A DNA stretch of 64,000 nt, from positions 57,686-121,685 of the forward strand of contig DAOQWL010000005.1 in the NCBI GenBank assembly GCA_035342095.1, given 5' to 3'. Shown piece after piece: positions 55,901 to 62,699 of this stretch. The notes under the pieces are model-generated. The model ran no database searches and was not told the DNA's origin. It saw only the letters and a program-made list of their open reading frames with translations. Position 1 is the first letter of the stretch. Each line of letters begins with the position of its first letter. Position numbers and translations under genes: made by a program. This DNA is from PLanc-01 sp035342095. Lineage in GTDB: Bacteria > Planctomycetota > Phycisphaerae > Sedimentisphaerales > Anaerobacaceae.

Positions 55901-58900
55901 TCCGTCGGGTAGTCGGGCTGCGGCGTGGTGGTCTGGCCGTTCGCGCCGGTGCCGCCGTGGCCGCCGGTACTGATGCAGCCGGTGATCACGCAATTGCGGA
56001 ACATGGGCGAGCTGCCGTTCTCGCACAGGATGGCGCCGCCGTAGGAGTCGCCGGTCCCGTCGGCGCCTCGCTCCGCGCGGGGTCTGAGCGGGTCATAGAG
56101 ATCAAGCGGCAGCCCAGCGTAGGGGCTCGGCTGGACAACGCCGAACCGGCCGTCGGCGCCCCGTTCACCGCGGACGTAGCCGTTGGTGATCGTGACGCCC
56201 GTGATGAGGCAGTTGGCGTCCTCTCCGCTGTGGAAGTAGAACGCACGGCGAGGACTCAGCGCCGTGCCTGCAGCGTCGATGATCGTACTGGCGACGACGC
56301 TCGGGTCGTTCGGATCCAGGGAGGTGATGACGATGGTCTTGCCTTCGAAATCGATGCCGTCCGAGGAGGAGACGGTGTGGGTCCCCTTGGCGAGCACAAT
56401 CCTCGTCCCGCCCTGCCCGGCCGCCGCGATGGCATCTTCGATCGTCGCATAGTTTGCGGGCACGAGCAACTCGTTGATGAGGTCCGGCTCGAACTCCACG
56501 GTGACCGCGATATCGCTGCCGCTGAAGGTCACCGTGTTGGTGTTGTCGTTCCACGACGGATCGTCGTCGGTGCCCGTCCACACCCGGACGCGGTAGTTCG
56601 GATCGGGGATCGCAGTGAGGGCCACGGTCTGCATCTCGTGGTAGCGACCGCCCAGCGGCTGCACGGTGCCGTGGCCGCCGATGATGGTGACGGTCAGTTG
56701 GTACTGGCCCTCGCCGATGTAATGGTAGCCCATGTCCACCTGGCCCGCGTCGGCGACGTTGTCGCTTCGCGTGCTGGCAAAATCGAGACCCAGTTGGCTG
56801 GCCAGGGCGCTGCCGGCGTCGACCGCCGGGCTGGTCTGCGACTGACCCGCCGCAGCCTGGCTCAGGAAGTACGGGGCCACGAACAGCGGATCGCTGCTGA
56901 GGTTGCCCGCGAGCCAGTTGAGGGTGCGTCCCGCTTCGACGTGGACGCCCGGCTGACCGCCTTGGATATCACAGTACTTCACCGTCAGGCCGGCAGGGTA
57001 CTGCAGATAAGTCGGATCATCCTTGCTGCCGATGGCGATTTGGCTGCCGTAGCGGCCCGTGTTGCCCCACAGGATGCTGTTCATCAGGATGGTCTGGCTC
57101 TGGTAGGAGCAGAACAGACCGCCGCCGTAGCCGCGGGCCGAACTGTTGTTCGGGTCCGAGGCCTTGTTCTCGACGATCGTGCAGTTGGCGATTGTCGGCG
57201 CCGCTTCCCAATGGGAGGCGATGCCGCCGCCGCCGATGGCGGCCGTGTTGCCGTTGACCAGGCAGTTCTTCACGACCGGCCGGCCGCCGACGAGATAGGC
57301 GCCGCCGCCGGTGCCGTTGCAGGTGTTCTCGCTGAGGTAGCAGTCCTGAATGAGCGCATCGGAATCCAGGCAGTGCAGACCGCCGCCGGTGCCGCAATCG
57401 TGATCGCCCACCGTCGTGGTGGTGACCTCCGCCCATCCGGTGGCGGTGTTGCCGCGAATGATGCAGCCGCTGATGGTCGGGGCGCCGCCGCTCCAGTAGA
57501 GACCGCCGCCGTGTTCCGCGTTGTTCGTGCGGAAGGCCGAGTCGGTCACGAGGACATCGGCATCGTTGCTGTACCAGTACATGCCGGCGCCGAAGGCCGC
57601 GGCGTTGTTGGTGAACGTGCTGTTCTGCACGCGGATCGTGCCGCCGTTGTGGTAGGTTCGCGTATCGTCGTCGAGGACGCCGCCGGCATAGATGGCGCCG
57701 CCGGCACTGTACTGCGGCGTGTTGGCGTCGTTGCCCGTGAACGTCGAGTCGCTGATATCGAGGTCGCACTCGTACCAGACGTAGATCCCGCCGCCGTCGC
57801 CTTCCGCGACGTTGTTGCTGTAGGTGCAGCCGACGATGGTCGCCGAGCAGCCGATGCCGAAGGCCTGACCGCCGCCGTGGGAATAGCCATCGGGGGTGAA
57901 ATTGGGATCATCGGTCTCCGTGCCCGCGATGTTGCCGCTGATGGTGCAGTCCGTCAGGACCGTGGTGCAGTTGTTGCTGTAGTATTCGCCGCCGCCGTTG
58001 TCCTCGTGGACGGTGTTGTTGCTGATCGTGCATCTGGTCAGGACGACGGAGCAGCCCTCGCCGTAGTAGATGCCGCCGCCGTAGTTGGACAGCGGGACGA
58101 TGGGAGGAATGGTCTGGCCCCGGGCGCCGTTGCCGCCGGCGCCGCCGCCGGCGCCGCCCGCGCCGCCGTTGCCCGCAGCGCCGGCCGCGTTGCCGTCGCC
58201 GCCATTGCCGCCGTTGCCGCCGTTGCCGCCGGCGCTGCCGCCCGCGCCGCCGTTGCCGCCAGCGCCGCCGGGATAGACTTCCGTATCCACGTCCGCGTCA
58301 GTCAAGCAGCCGCTGACAACCGTGTCGAGGATCTCGGCCTGACAGTCCTCGCCAAAGTAGATGCCGCCGCCCAAGCAGCGTGCGCCGTTGCTGCCCATGG
58401 CGCCGCCGTTGCCGCCGGCGCCGCCATTGCCGCCTGTGCCTGCAGCACCGTCGGTTCCGGCTGCTCCGGCTGGCTCGCCATCGCCGCCATCGCCGCCGGC
58501 GCCACCCGCGCCGCCATCACCGCCCGCGCCACCGGCGCCTGCGGATCCGCCGTCGGCGCCAACGCCCTGGCGGACCAGACAGCCTTGGATCGTGGTGTAC
58601 TTGATCGTGGGTCGGCAGTTGGGTCCAAAGTAGATGGCGCCGCCGAGGGCTTCGCCGCCTCCACCGCCGGCGCCGCCGTTGCCGCCGGCGCCGCCATTGC
58701 CGCCATTGCCGCCATTGCCGCCGTTGCCGCCGTTGCCGCCTGCGCCCTGGGCGCCGTCGCTGCCCTCAGCGGGGTCGCCGCCGTCCTGGCCCTGCTGACC
58801 ATCCTGGCCGGCCTGACCGGTCTGACCGGCCTGACCATCCTGGCCCTGGCCGCCGATGCCGCCGTTGCCGCCGATGGCGCTGCAGTTGGTGATCGTGCAG

Positions 58901-61900
58901 CTCAAGATGATCGGCACGCTGTTCGCGTCGAAGTAGAAGGCGCCGCCGTACCCGGCGCCGGCCGTGCCGCCGTCGTCGCCGTTCGCGCCCGGTTGGCCGT
59001 CCTGGCCCGGCGCACCATCGGTGCCGTTCTCGCCGTTCTCGCCCGGCAAACCGGCATTCGGATCCGCCGGGGCGTCTGGACCGGTCGAACTCGGGTCGCG
59101 AGGATCCGGGGCCGGTAGCTGTTCCAACGCCTCCGGGGCGTCGAGAGCATCTGCCGCGGCATCCGGCGCATCCGCCGTCGTCCTGGCGGCGCCGCCAACC
59201 TGGCCGCGAGCGGAGCAGTCTTGAATAATCAGATTGGACAGCGTCGGACTGCTTCCGTTGAAGCAGGCGATGGCGCCGCCATAGGCCGTGGCGCCGTCGG
59301 CCGCCACGCCGGCCGAAACAAGCGGATTCACTCCGTCGTGGCCGTTGCCGTTGCGAATCGTGAAGCCGTCGATGACCGAATCGTTCCTCTCGCCGTGGTC
59401 GAACCGGAATGCACGACCGGCATTCCCGCAGTCGATGATCGTCTCGGCAACGCAGCACGGATCATCCGGATTCGTGCTGCTCAACGTGATTGCCTTGCCG
59501 CCGAAATTGAGCGAGTGAATGTAGTAGACCCCTTGCTTGACGAGGATCTTGTCGCCGTGCGTCCTGGCGGCGCTGATGGCGGCCCGAATGTCCAGATACT
59601 GGTCCGGAACCGAGAGGATCCTGGGCTGTGTGAAGCTGACGGTCACTTCCTTGTCGGAGGTCATCGTCACGGTGTTCGTAAGGGCCCAGGAGGCATCGTT
59701 GTCCGTCCCGGTCCAATGATCGATGATGTACGCGCCCACCGGGATCGCGGTCACAGTCACGACCTGACCCTCGCGGTAATACACCCCTCGGCTGTGGTCC
59801 GGCGAGATCGCGCAGCTCTCATCGCTGCCCTCGACCTTCCACCGGCCCGCCACGCGGGTGACCAGGCGGTACAGCGGGACCGGCTCGAACTCGACCTGCA
59901 GGTTGATGGGACCGCTGACCGTGAACGTAAGGGCGGAGTTCTTCTGCGTGTCGTCCGGCGTGCCCACCCAGCGTTTGATCCGGTAGCCGTCTTTCGCGTT
60001 CGCGGTGACCCGGACGACCTCGAACAGGCGGTACGACCCGGCGTTCGGATCGACCGTGCCCCAGGCGTCGTTGGCGTCCACCGGCGCGCCGTTGGCGTCA
60101 ATGACCGTGACCGTCAACGGATAATACACGGCCGAGAAGGCGGCGTAGTGCGCGCCGAGGTCCGGTGCGCCGCTGTCGGCGACGCCGTCGGTGCGCGTGG
60201 TCATGGCCGCCAGTCTGGCAGCCAGGGAAGCCTCGGTGTTCGGATCGCCTGCATCGACGCAGGGACTGCCCGATGTCTGTCCGGCGGCCGTCTGGCTCAG
60301 GAAGTAGATGCCGTCGGGACCCTGGGTGAAATTGGGCTGCGTGTGGATGTTGCCGGCGCCGCCGTCTTCGTCTTCGATGCACGAGTACGCCGCGTAGCAA
60401 CCGAACAGATCATCGCCATTGCCCCAGAGAATGCAGTTCGTGATCGTCGGGGAAGAGCCGCTGAAGGCCCAGATGCCGCCGTCGCGGGCCGGCGTCGCGT
60501 CCTCGACAAGGATCGTGCAGTTCGTGATCGTCGGGAAAGAGGCATCCAGATCGATCTGGCCGCTGCCGCCGACCGCGGAGTTGTTCAGCAGGAAACTGTT
60601 GAAGATCGTGCCCGAGGAGCTCGAGAAGGCGATACCGCCGCCGGCGCCCTGGGAGGAATTATTGCGGATGGTGCAGTTCGTGATTGTGGGCGCAGCGTCC
60701 TGGAAGTTCAGACCGCCGCCGAAGGCGGTGGCGTCGTAGGCGACGTTGTCGTGAATGACGCAGTTGACGATTTCGGGCGAGCCGCCGAGGCAGTCGATGC
60801 CGCCGCCGTACAGGCGGGCATGGTTGTTGCGGATGATGCAGTCGCTGATCGTGGGCGAAGCGTCCACGCAACTGATGCCGCCGCCGTAGTCGGCAACGCC
60901 CCAGGCGATGGTGAAGCCCTTCAGGACGGTGTCACGACCTTCCCCATGGGCGAAGGTCACGACCGATCCCTCGGTGGCCAGGCCGAGGATGACCGTCGTC
61001 TCGGGATAGAGGGTCAGGTCCGAGGGGTTGGCGAGGTTGCCGCTGCGAACGGTGATCGCCTTGCCTTTGAAGTCGATCCGCTCGAGGAAAAGCTTGGCGC
61101 CGGTCGTGCCGCCCTCGGCAATCAGGGTATCTCCGTCGTTGGCGTCGTCGATGGCTTCCTGCAGCGACGTGTACAAGCTCGCGGCGTCGTTCGGATCGTT
61201 CCGTGTGTTGAGGACCCTGCCCAGGGTGCCGGTCGGGATCATGGCTAGCGCATTGGCCGCGTTGACGCGGCCGTGAGACTGGCACAGACCCGGCACAACC
61301 TTGTCCGACGTCTGCATCAGAATCTGCTTAATCTGGTGATAGGTCAGCGCGCCGGATTTGGACCGCATCAATGCGCAGACGCCGGAGACGTGGGGCGCCG
61401 CCACGGAGGTCCCGCTGAGCGTCCCGTATTCCTGGGCCAGCCCGATTTCGTTCATGACATCGGTGGCCGTCATGGGCGTCGTGCTCAGGATGCCCTCACC
61501 CGGCTCGGCGATGTCCACCGAGTGCAGACCGTAGTTGGTCGTAGAAGCCATCTGGTCCCGGTTGTTGGTGGCCATGACCGAGATGATGTTGTACAGATCG
61601 TAACCGGCAGGATAGACCTGCGCACCGAGATTATCCGTGTTCGCGGAACCGTTGCCGGCCGAAGCGACGAAAAGAATGCCCTTCTCTCCGGCCGCCTCGA
61701 TTGCGTCCCGCAGGCTCTTGCTGTACGCCGGCCCGCTCCAGGAGGCGTTGATGACCTTGGCGCCCGAGACGGTGGCGTACTGGACCGCGGCGACTGCCGC
61801 ATCCAGGTTCACTCCCTCGGCGTCGGCCACTTTGCAGATCATCAGGCCGACGTTCCAGCAGACGCCGGCGATGCCGATCTGGTTGTTCCCATAGGCGCCG

Positions 61901-62667
61901 ATGATGCCGGCGACATAGGTCCCGTGGTAGACCTCGTCCGTCAGGTCGGTGTTGTCGCCGATGAAGTTGTAGCCGCTGAAGTCGTCGATGTAGCCGTTCC
62001 CGTCGTCGTCGGTGCCGCTCTTGCCCTTCGTTTCCTTGCTGTTCTGCCAGAGATTCAATGCGACGTCCGCATTGGTGCTGTCGATTCCCGTGTCCAGGAC
62101 GGCGACGATGACGTCCTTGCTGCCGGTCGTAACGTTCCAGGCCTCCGTGGCGTCGATGTCGGCGTCCAGGAGCCCGCCGCTCTGGCCGCTGTTGTTCAGG
62201 GCCCATTGTTGCGCGAACATGGCGTCATTGGGCGTGCGATCGAGCTGATATTTGTAGTTGGGCTCGGCATATAGGACGTCGGCGCACGCGGTGAACCGCA
62301 ACGCCGCCTCGGCGGGCGAGACCCCCTGCGGCAATGTCACCAGGGTCAAGCCCGGCACGACCTCGTCATACTGGGTCGCCACGTCGGCGCCCTCGACGAC
62401 CGCGTTGGCGATCGCCGCACGGCGGGCCCGCTGCGTTCGCGGTCCGAGAAGGCCCGGACAGGTCTGGGGAGCCGCGTCGCTGTCCACGAAACGCACCAGC
62501 AAGGCGCCGCCCCCGTCTGAGGACGTGCCTTGCAGGCCGATCGTGTCCGATAAGGAGGAAAGGGAGAGTTCACCCGCCGCTGCCAGGCTCACCTGCGCGC
62601 AGACGATCAGCATTGAGCTAATCAGCAGCCGCCAGGCGCCGGGTCGCTCCTGAATCTGCTCTTTCAT
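43933..62667 (-). CDS. Giant secreted modular protein: two subtilisin domains, six beta-helix modules, VWA-like domain and dockerin-like tail
   Basis: 6,244 residues from ATG 62667 (GGAAG about 8 bases upstream); a longer frame begins at 62745. The order from the N-terminus is: signal peptide; S8 propeptide and subtilisin domain (about residues 60-480); six right-handed beta-helix modules, each opened by a stretch like TIQGAVTAAEDGDTILV and mostly closed by a YYLSQTAAGQ-SPAVDAGS-TRTDGVADSG-DLGYHY linker plus an InlB-like repeat (six copies); a second subtilisin domain inside module 4; a VWA-like domain inside module 5; a dockerin-like pair of loops; three FN3-like repeats. It is likely a cell-surface or secreted calcium-binding protein. 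The secretin gene lies 95 bp upstream. Confidence 0.9.
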   Translation of the reverse strand: MKEQIQERPGAWRLLISSMLIVCAQVSLAAAGELSLSSLSDTIGLQGTSSDGGGALLVRFVDSDAAPQTCPGLLGPRTQRARRAAIANAVVEGADVATQYDEVVPGLTLVTLPQGVSPAEAALRFTACADVLYAEPNYKYQLDRTPNDAMFAQQWALNNSGQSGGLLDADIDATEAWNVTTGSKDVIVAVLDTGIDSTNADVALNLWQNSKETKGKSGTDDDGNGYIDDFSGYNFIGDNTDLTDEVYHGTYVAGIIGAYGNNQIGIAGVCWNVGLMICKVADAEGVNLDAAVAAVQYATVSGAKVINASWSGPAYSKSLRDAIEAAGEKGILFVASAGNGSANTDNLGAQVYPAGYDLYNIISVMATNNRDQMASTTNYGLHSVDIAEPGEGILSTTPMTATDVMNEIGLAQEYGTLSGTSVAAPHVSGVCALMRSKSGALTYHQIKQILMQTSDKVVPGLCQSHGRVNAANALAMIPTGTLGRVLNTRNDPNDAASLYTSLQEAIDDANDGDTLIAEGGTTGAKLFLERIDFKGKAITVRSGNLANPSDLTLYPETTVILGLATEGSVVTFAHGEGRDTVLKGFTIAWGVADYGGGISCVDASPTISDCIIRNNHARLYGGGIDCLGGSPEIVNCVIHDNVAYDATAFGGGLNFQDAAPTITNCTIRNNSSQGAGGGIAFSSSSGTIFNSFLLNNSAVGGSGQIDLDASFPTITNCTILVEDATPARDGGIWAFSGSSPTITNCILWGNGDDLFGCYAAYSCIEDEDGGAGNIHTQPNFTQGPDGIYFLSQTAAGQTSGSPCVDAGDPNTEASLAARLAAMTTRTDGVADSGAPDLGAHYAAFSAVYYPLTVTVIDANGAPVDANDAWGTVDPNAGSYRLFEVVRVTANAKDGYRIKRWVGTPDDTQKNSALTFTVSGPINLQVEFEPVPLYRLVTRVAGRWKVEGSDESCAISPDHSRGVYYREGQVVTVTAIPVGAYIIDHWTGTDNDASWALTNTVTMTSDKEVTVSFTQPRILSVPDQYLDIRAAISAARTHGDKILVKQGVYYIHSLNFGGKAITLSSTNPDDPCCVAETIIDCGNAGRAFRFDHGERNDSVIDGFTIRNGNGHDGVNPLVSAGVAADGATAYGGAIACFNGSSPTLSNLIIQDCSARGQVGGAARTTADAPDAAADALDAPEALEQLPAPDPRDPSSTGPDAPADPNAGLPGENGENGTDGAPGQDGQPGANGDDGGTAGAGYGGAFYFDANSVPIILSCTITNCSAIGGNGGIGGQGQDGQAGQTGQAGQDGQQGQDGGDPAEGSDGAQGAGGNGGNGGNGGNGGNGGAGGNGGAGGGGGEALGGAIYFGPNCRPTIKYTTIQGCLVRQGVGADGGSAGAGGAGGDGGAGGAGGDGGDGEPAGAAGTDGAAGTGGNGGAGGNGGAMGSNGARCLGGGIYFGEDCQAEILDTVVSGCLTDADVDTEVYPGGAGGNGGAGGSAGGNGGNGGNGGDGNAAGAAGNGGAGGAGGGAGGNGARGQTIPPIVPLSNYGGGIYYGEGCSVVLTRCTISNNTVHEDNGGGEYYSNNCTTVLTDCTISGNIAGTETDDPNFTPDGYSHGGGQAFGIGCSATIVGCTYSNNVAEGDGGGIYVWYECDLDISDSTFTGNDANTPQYSAGGAIYAGGVLDDDTRTYHNGGTIRVQNSTFTNNAAAFGAGMYWYSNDADVLVTDSAFRTNNAEHGGGLYWSGGAPTISGCIIRGNTATGWAEVTTTTVGDHDCGTGGGLHCLDSDALIQDCYLSENTCNGTGGGAYLVGGRPVVKNCLVNGNTAAIGGGGIASHWEAAPTIANCTIVENKASDPNNSSARGYGGGLFCSYQSQTILMNSILWGNTGRYGSQIAIGSKDDPTYLQYPAGLTVKYCDIQGGQPGVHVEAGRTLNWLAGNLSSDPLFVAPYFLSQAAAGQSQTSPAVDAGSALASQLGLDFASTRSDNVADAGQVDMGYHYIGEGQYQLTVTIIGGHGTVQPLGGRYHEMQTVALTAIPDPNYRVRVWTGTDDDPSWNDNTNTVTFSGSDIAVTVEFEPDLINELLVPANYATIEDAIAAAGQGGTRIVLAKGTHTVSSSDGIDFEGKTIVITSLDPNDPSVVASTIIDAAGTALSPRRAFYFHSGEDANCLITGVTITNGYVRGERGADGRFGVVQPSPYAGLPLDLYDPLRPRAERGADGTGDSYGGAILCENGSSPMFRNCVITGCISTGGHGGTGANGQTTTPQPDYPTDWSYLPPATADNTDPTVQTTGDGQWGGYGGTGTGIGHGGALACLDGSNPLLINCVFSNNTAYGGMGGDGGDGGNGSGDESWGGDGGNGVGDGRGGAIYCGTGSVPVIRDCQFLSNIARTGVPGLGGARGSGNTLDAPYGPAQNGSDGLTITYGVVAGGAIFYDSQSSADIVDSNFVTNQAFTAVLATVAGGVYSEIQTDTRGGAIYGVSGVTVDLEGCRFTDHNGGALYMVGQSVLDVNDCLFMGNARRDRSLTDYIGYTPTSSLLTMSQGTGGDTSTTFEGGAIYMGAGSSRFNVTNSQFFGNATDDRGGAVRTRSGATVKNCLFGSNEAANIGGGFDAYYENGYPTASVILTVNFERCLFTGNRAYKGAEGWGGGVYLKDVNAVFNDCSFVNNRARNGAGLTASGGAVTLARAVVHGNTAIGSSRSGDVGGGLLFAETPVTITDSRFSENVVQGVDAAGGAICFYGGFIEHVVKNCLFTSNSSNAYGGAISCIAYAMPKISFCTFVENTARTLGGAIYTDWMSDVLVNSSIFQANDHRSIGSVDSGSGNRIACCLFHNNPDGDYGLYDSATGQTSQAAADSLGTTNLTGDPLFVAGPLGDYYLSQVSAGQTADSAALDQSNLLASDSGMDQYTTRTDNGLDDGNADLGYHYRDATDLPQYTLTASVGDGNGSVAPTSGTYYAGTLVVLTATPVANYTLAQWTGTDDDASKLMENPIMMWSDRTVVVTFAKARVIRVDDSAYRGSIQRAIEDAKDGDTVVVPTGTYSPHYEGSVMAPIVIEKAIRLTSENPDDPDCVAATVISAVQFTVATTDGEATIQGFTITNSIMQILSCSPTLRNCVFTDCQWDGGVTPNTTTVEDDGPDGEPVYGGAIIIEGGSPTVVGCTFSECSVTGGTGAPGNDSSTGQGHDGGWPGYAYGGAVYCASGSPTFTNCRFVDCYAQGGVGGKGGNGDATTQSPPGRGGGYIGSNADEDLYALDTGWNGEWLYGPYMDYWKYSGYGGAVYCEYGSSIRFVNCTFENNRALGGVSGIGGDSVLPEGYRMPEQPVDIESFGGALYAGYNSSYELVDCTFTGCWTEREFDPNGVPGGPAIDGTSLLYPDDPYLGYGGAVAIEESSSITMTNCTIIDCNATIGGAIYAADSELGLTDCNLAANTAYHGGAVYLAEATGTIDSSTFFRNVAAYEPNDVYRIFDANLYQVGTMFSNGGAYFGVTSPVQILNSTFRENKASASGGGLYFTGAAEPLLHNSLVTRNKAGRDGGGVSAKWYADPTISNCTITENKVTGALGDDPGYGGGLYVSYNSSATVINSILWGNFGVDGAQLAIGSGSDSGAYMSGVTMSYSDIGPAFDPNDMIDPLATVARSGVQAETSVGATAGGDVLIDSATINAELASNGTAAVIVTLHEPDGRDAVDWNSREAVVQFQAQLANRRATVLNAFQSGEFTARQTYANVASFSGQVTKAGLDRLKTNPLVRHIEPVRYAKLAMRQALALGNAREIRHTYNGRGISIAIVDSGVDYTHPMLGGTGNAATSTFPNEKVIGGYDTAENDPDPMPVVVAHGTCCAGIAAGELASVEDYIGGVAYGARIYALKIGADDGNIPTDAALRAWDWCITHRNDDPEHPIKVMSNSWGLSVSFDDANVADAYSPSMAVLADTAVSVGITIVAASGNEYFTTGIGWPAAMSNVISVGALYDVSGLVTEYSNAAENLDVLAPADPVYTTDMVGAAGYDAGDYFPSFNGTSSATPFVAGCVASIQQAALERLGRYLTPAEVEKLLKTTGDPVTDTKVAITKPRVNLGAALTLPSGPAIYIGANCELNGWLAAKTATYPTWDATLWGTAANVIVADPCFISGYYLSQTAAGQDSQSPAVDAGSDSAQAIGLADRTTRIDGVFDANRVDLGYHYAKAVPVYQLTVTVVADSRGQTHGVVQPGSGSYLEGTELVLKAVPNAGYYLQGWYDANDTLLSLRPEYNLVVDANRVLRVRFRLPKEIVVGSEKATGIQEAVNSAANGDTIIISSGVYSGLINLRGKQIRLTSTNPDDPRIVAQTVIDCGASGRALIFNSGEGPDTIITGITIMNGATLLEPGAAVYIGAGCSPTFINVMISNSAVSFSSGGAIYIGANANPTFTNVQIDNCHAWNAILTATGQPFGAGSAGAVYIHTGSRPTFTNCSFTNCTALGYGGAIYCGPDGLATFTNCRFTANDANDRGGAVYHAPRAASKFVQCDFSENATDLLGGAVFYGRECAIEVSGCNFTKNLADESGGALYFSGQCAGSIGGSAFTHNDVNEAGGAIYLTGSRIEIADCNVAYNSAHRGGGLYCYDTPDSKILRCSIKHNEVLGVQRQFFLPIDGTSAPISPTDPNFVYDVNAVVIDNVRGGTAAAQGGGVYAYAGPTLISDCQISRNAAATSGGGLYLTAGRSGLRTLFNCLVTDNSAGRDGAGISCSWQVNARIASCTIGNNSVKSLAGEALGAGVYAGYGSNVVLTNSIVWDNVSNDRGSQLAVTGETSSPSAMQVTYSDVEPSPDSSASAVGLDMVFVIDSTDTMIPSMRYVREAAAKIAKAIDANVADCRMAVVDFRDFNDTERAGGVATDYPYRVVTPFTEDVDTVVSGINSITAVAGAGGPELAESVYYALTQTAEANDLDEWRTGRVARVVLLIGDGVPHNPELVVGYRLSDVIEALSRESSKRVHTLQIGEANDVQAYYEALANLTDGVAVQARDANDMTVETAAVVAGILPLTRAGSSIYVADGSTLSGWNAGTQSWDPNLGNIDADPYFLAGYYLDQTAAGQSRQSPAVDAGSGSVDPNSSLGARTTRADGVADSGIVDMGYHYAQGVTLYTLTAQVLPDATDGLVHGIVTPAIAVVYEGSTDNVIRLAVKAEDGWRVKAWTGTNDDTLTSLVNYVTLTSDRHVTVTLQQRTARVVTVPGDYTTIQGAVTAAEDGDTILVDPGTYYSGYGEVGLIMSKEITITSRNPDDPRTVASTVISGPGGIGGNTWSRLGVVFTASASRRTVLNGFTIENFGGIADNGDDGDRAGGHPNGGDGVPIQGAAMILLPGASPTIKNCVIRNNSITGGDGGNGVAATTSQNAGRGGWGGWARGGAIYCASNTNPLFVNCTIENNSAQAGSGGNGGAGVDNGGLANYGGNYTPSLPIDIDPDRLGATAVTRDLWKIWEWDYATYIQMAFASENVSLSVSNVPLGGGSYIGDYRWYSAYGGGVFIDAASKAEFVECTLRGNSTVGGMTGQGGAQPPTGRLTEPLTAFEVPSYGGAVYCAADTVVAFRGCNFENNTASADSGNFRSDPYVGFGGGVAAEYSASVSFEDCNFVDNEADTGGAVYLADAVASLMDTILARNTAIRGAGVAGVGGEIGIAGCEVRNNIALVNTGDVAGDGVVAAGAGIFFSSATGTIQDCNIAGNSCDGSGGGIYLRGDNSTSIINCLIRGNLATRDGGGISTNWYATPTIRNCTFYANQSIDPNDNRVGFGGGLFCGYFSDAQVVDSIFWANGARLGTELAVGTGFDLDPHCGTLRVSYSDIFAGPNDVYVDVGCTLVYGEGILRKDPKFVEGPLDNFYLSDKSPCVDAGSSLASVVGMSRYSTRTDSEPDTGVVDIGYHHAILEPCKFCDLVYDGQITFEDFAEFASQWLSTGCSASDGWCSGADFTFDSAVDAFDLAFFADCWLVRDETAPLPNPAAWAVEPYMADSTAARMVAVEAVDSWGWNVEYYFDCVYGNGHDSGWITSRSYVDSGLAKGVEYGYRVKARDLSPWRNETEWSEIRIAGTADKVAPTPEPYIQSISAVADSYTSITMTARIAYDDNGVQYYFDANEADGGHDSGWIDSQVYTDVNLPPATTHCYRVRARDLSAANNQTEWSGWICATTNTAPESDPPTPNPMQFDPNGMPQEVYGGLGNWDYYAEMTAVTATDPSGGIEYYFLCEEPYDGESPAGFSSGWRTDPTWSIRVGGKNRSLRFKVKARDAYGNETAYSDWAKMALIGGG
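43960..45069 (-). other. Domain: dockerin-like EF-hand pair plus three FN3-like repeats at the C-terminus
   Basis: Loops DGQITFEDFAEFASQWL and DSAVDAFDLAFFADCWL form a calcium-binding pair, linked by CSASDGWCSG. Three repeats follow with the pattern VEYYFDC-DSGWITS-YGYRVKARDLSP-NETEWS. This tail is typical of Phycisphaerae exported proteins and may anchor or stabilise them. Confidence 0.75.
47690..48345 (-). other. Domain: von Willebrand A-like domain inserted in beta-helix module 5
   Basis: A MIDAS-like motif DMVFVIDSTDTMIPSMRYV begins the domain. AVVDFRDFNDTERAGGVATD, TAVAGAGGPELAESVYYALT and VVLLIGDGVPHNPE follow. It is inserted after TYSDVEPSPDSS and ends at IYVADGSTLSGW, the same position as the subtilisin in module 4. 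Confidence 0.8.
50500..51863 (-). other. Domain: second subtilisin with I9-like propeptide, inserted in beta-helix module 4
   Basis: The catalytic residues are Asp (AIVDSGVDYTH, about residue 3766), His (VVAHGTCCAG, about 3813), Asn (VAASGNEYF) and Ser (FNGTSSATPFVAG, about 3995). An I9-like propeptide (FSGQVTKAGLDRLKTNPLVR) comes first. The insert begins right after YSDIGPAFDP and ends at IYIGANCELNGW. Confidence 0.88.
58090..59060 (-). repeat. Glycine-rich GGN/GGA and collagen-like Gly-X-Y insertions between beta-helix rungs
   Basis: Blocks such as GGNGGNGGNGGNGGNGGAGG alternate with normal rungs (LGGAIYFGPNCRPTIKY, LGGGIYFGEDCQAEILDT). Another block, GQDGQAGQTGQAGQDGQQGQ, has Gly at every third position. 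At least four insertions sit at the same place relative to a rung. The DNA is a run of degenerate GCC/GCCG repeats. Confidence 0.85.
61236..62520 (-). other. Domain: first subtilisin (S8) with propeptide
   Basis: The catalytic residues all appear: Asp near residue 190 (AVLDTGIDST), His near 247 (DEVYHGTYVAGI), oxyanion Asn in ASAGNGS, and Ser near 420 (LSGTSVAAPHVSG). A propeptide-like stretch ending in LYAEPNYKYQLDR precedes it. It looks active. Confidence 0.9.
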
Positions 62668-62699
62668 ATGCCTACTTCCATTCAATTGTGCCCAAGTCC

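Noticed and set aside
58090..59060. Apparent CRISPR-like or tandem DNA repeats (GCCGCC runs)
   Set aside because: They are codon-level repeats of Gly-Gly-Asn/Ala within the giant gene. There are no regular spacers and no cas genes.
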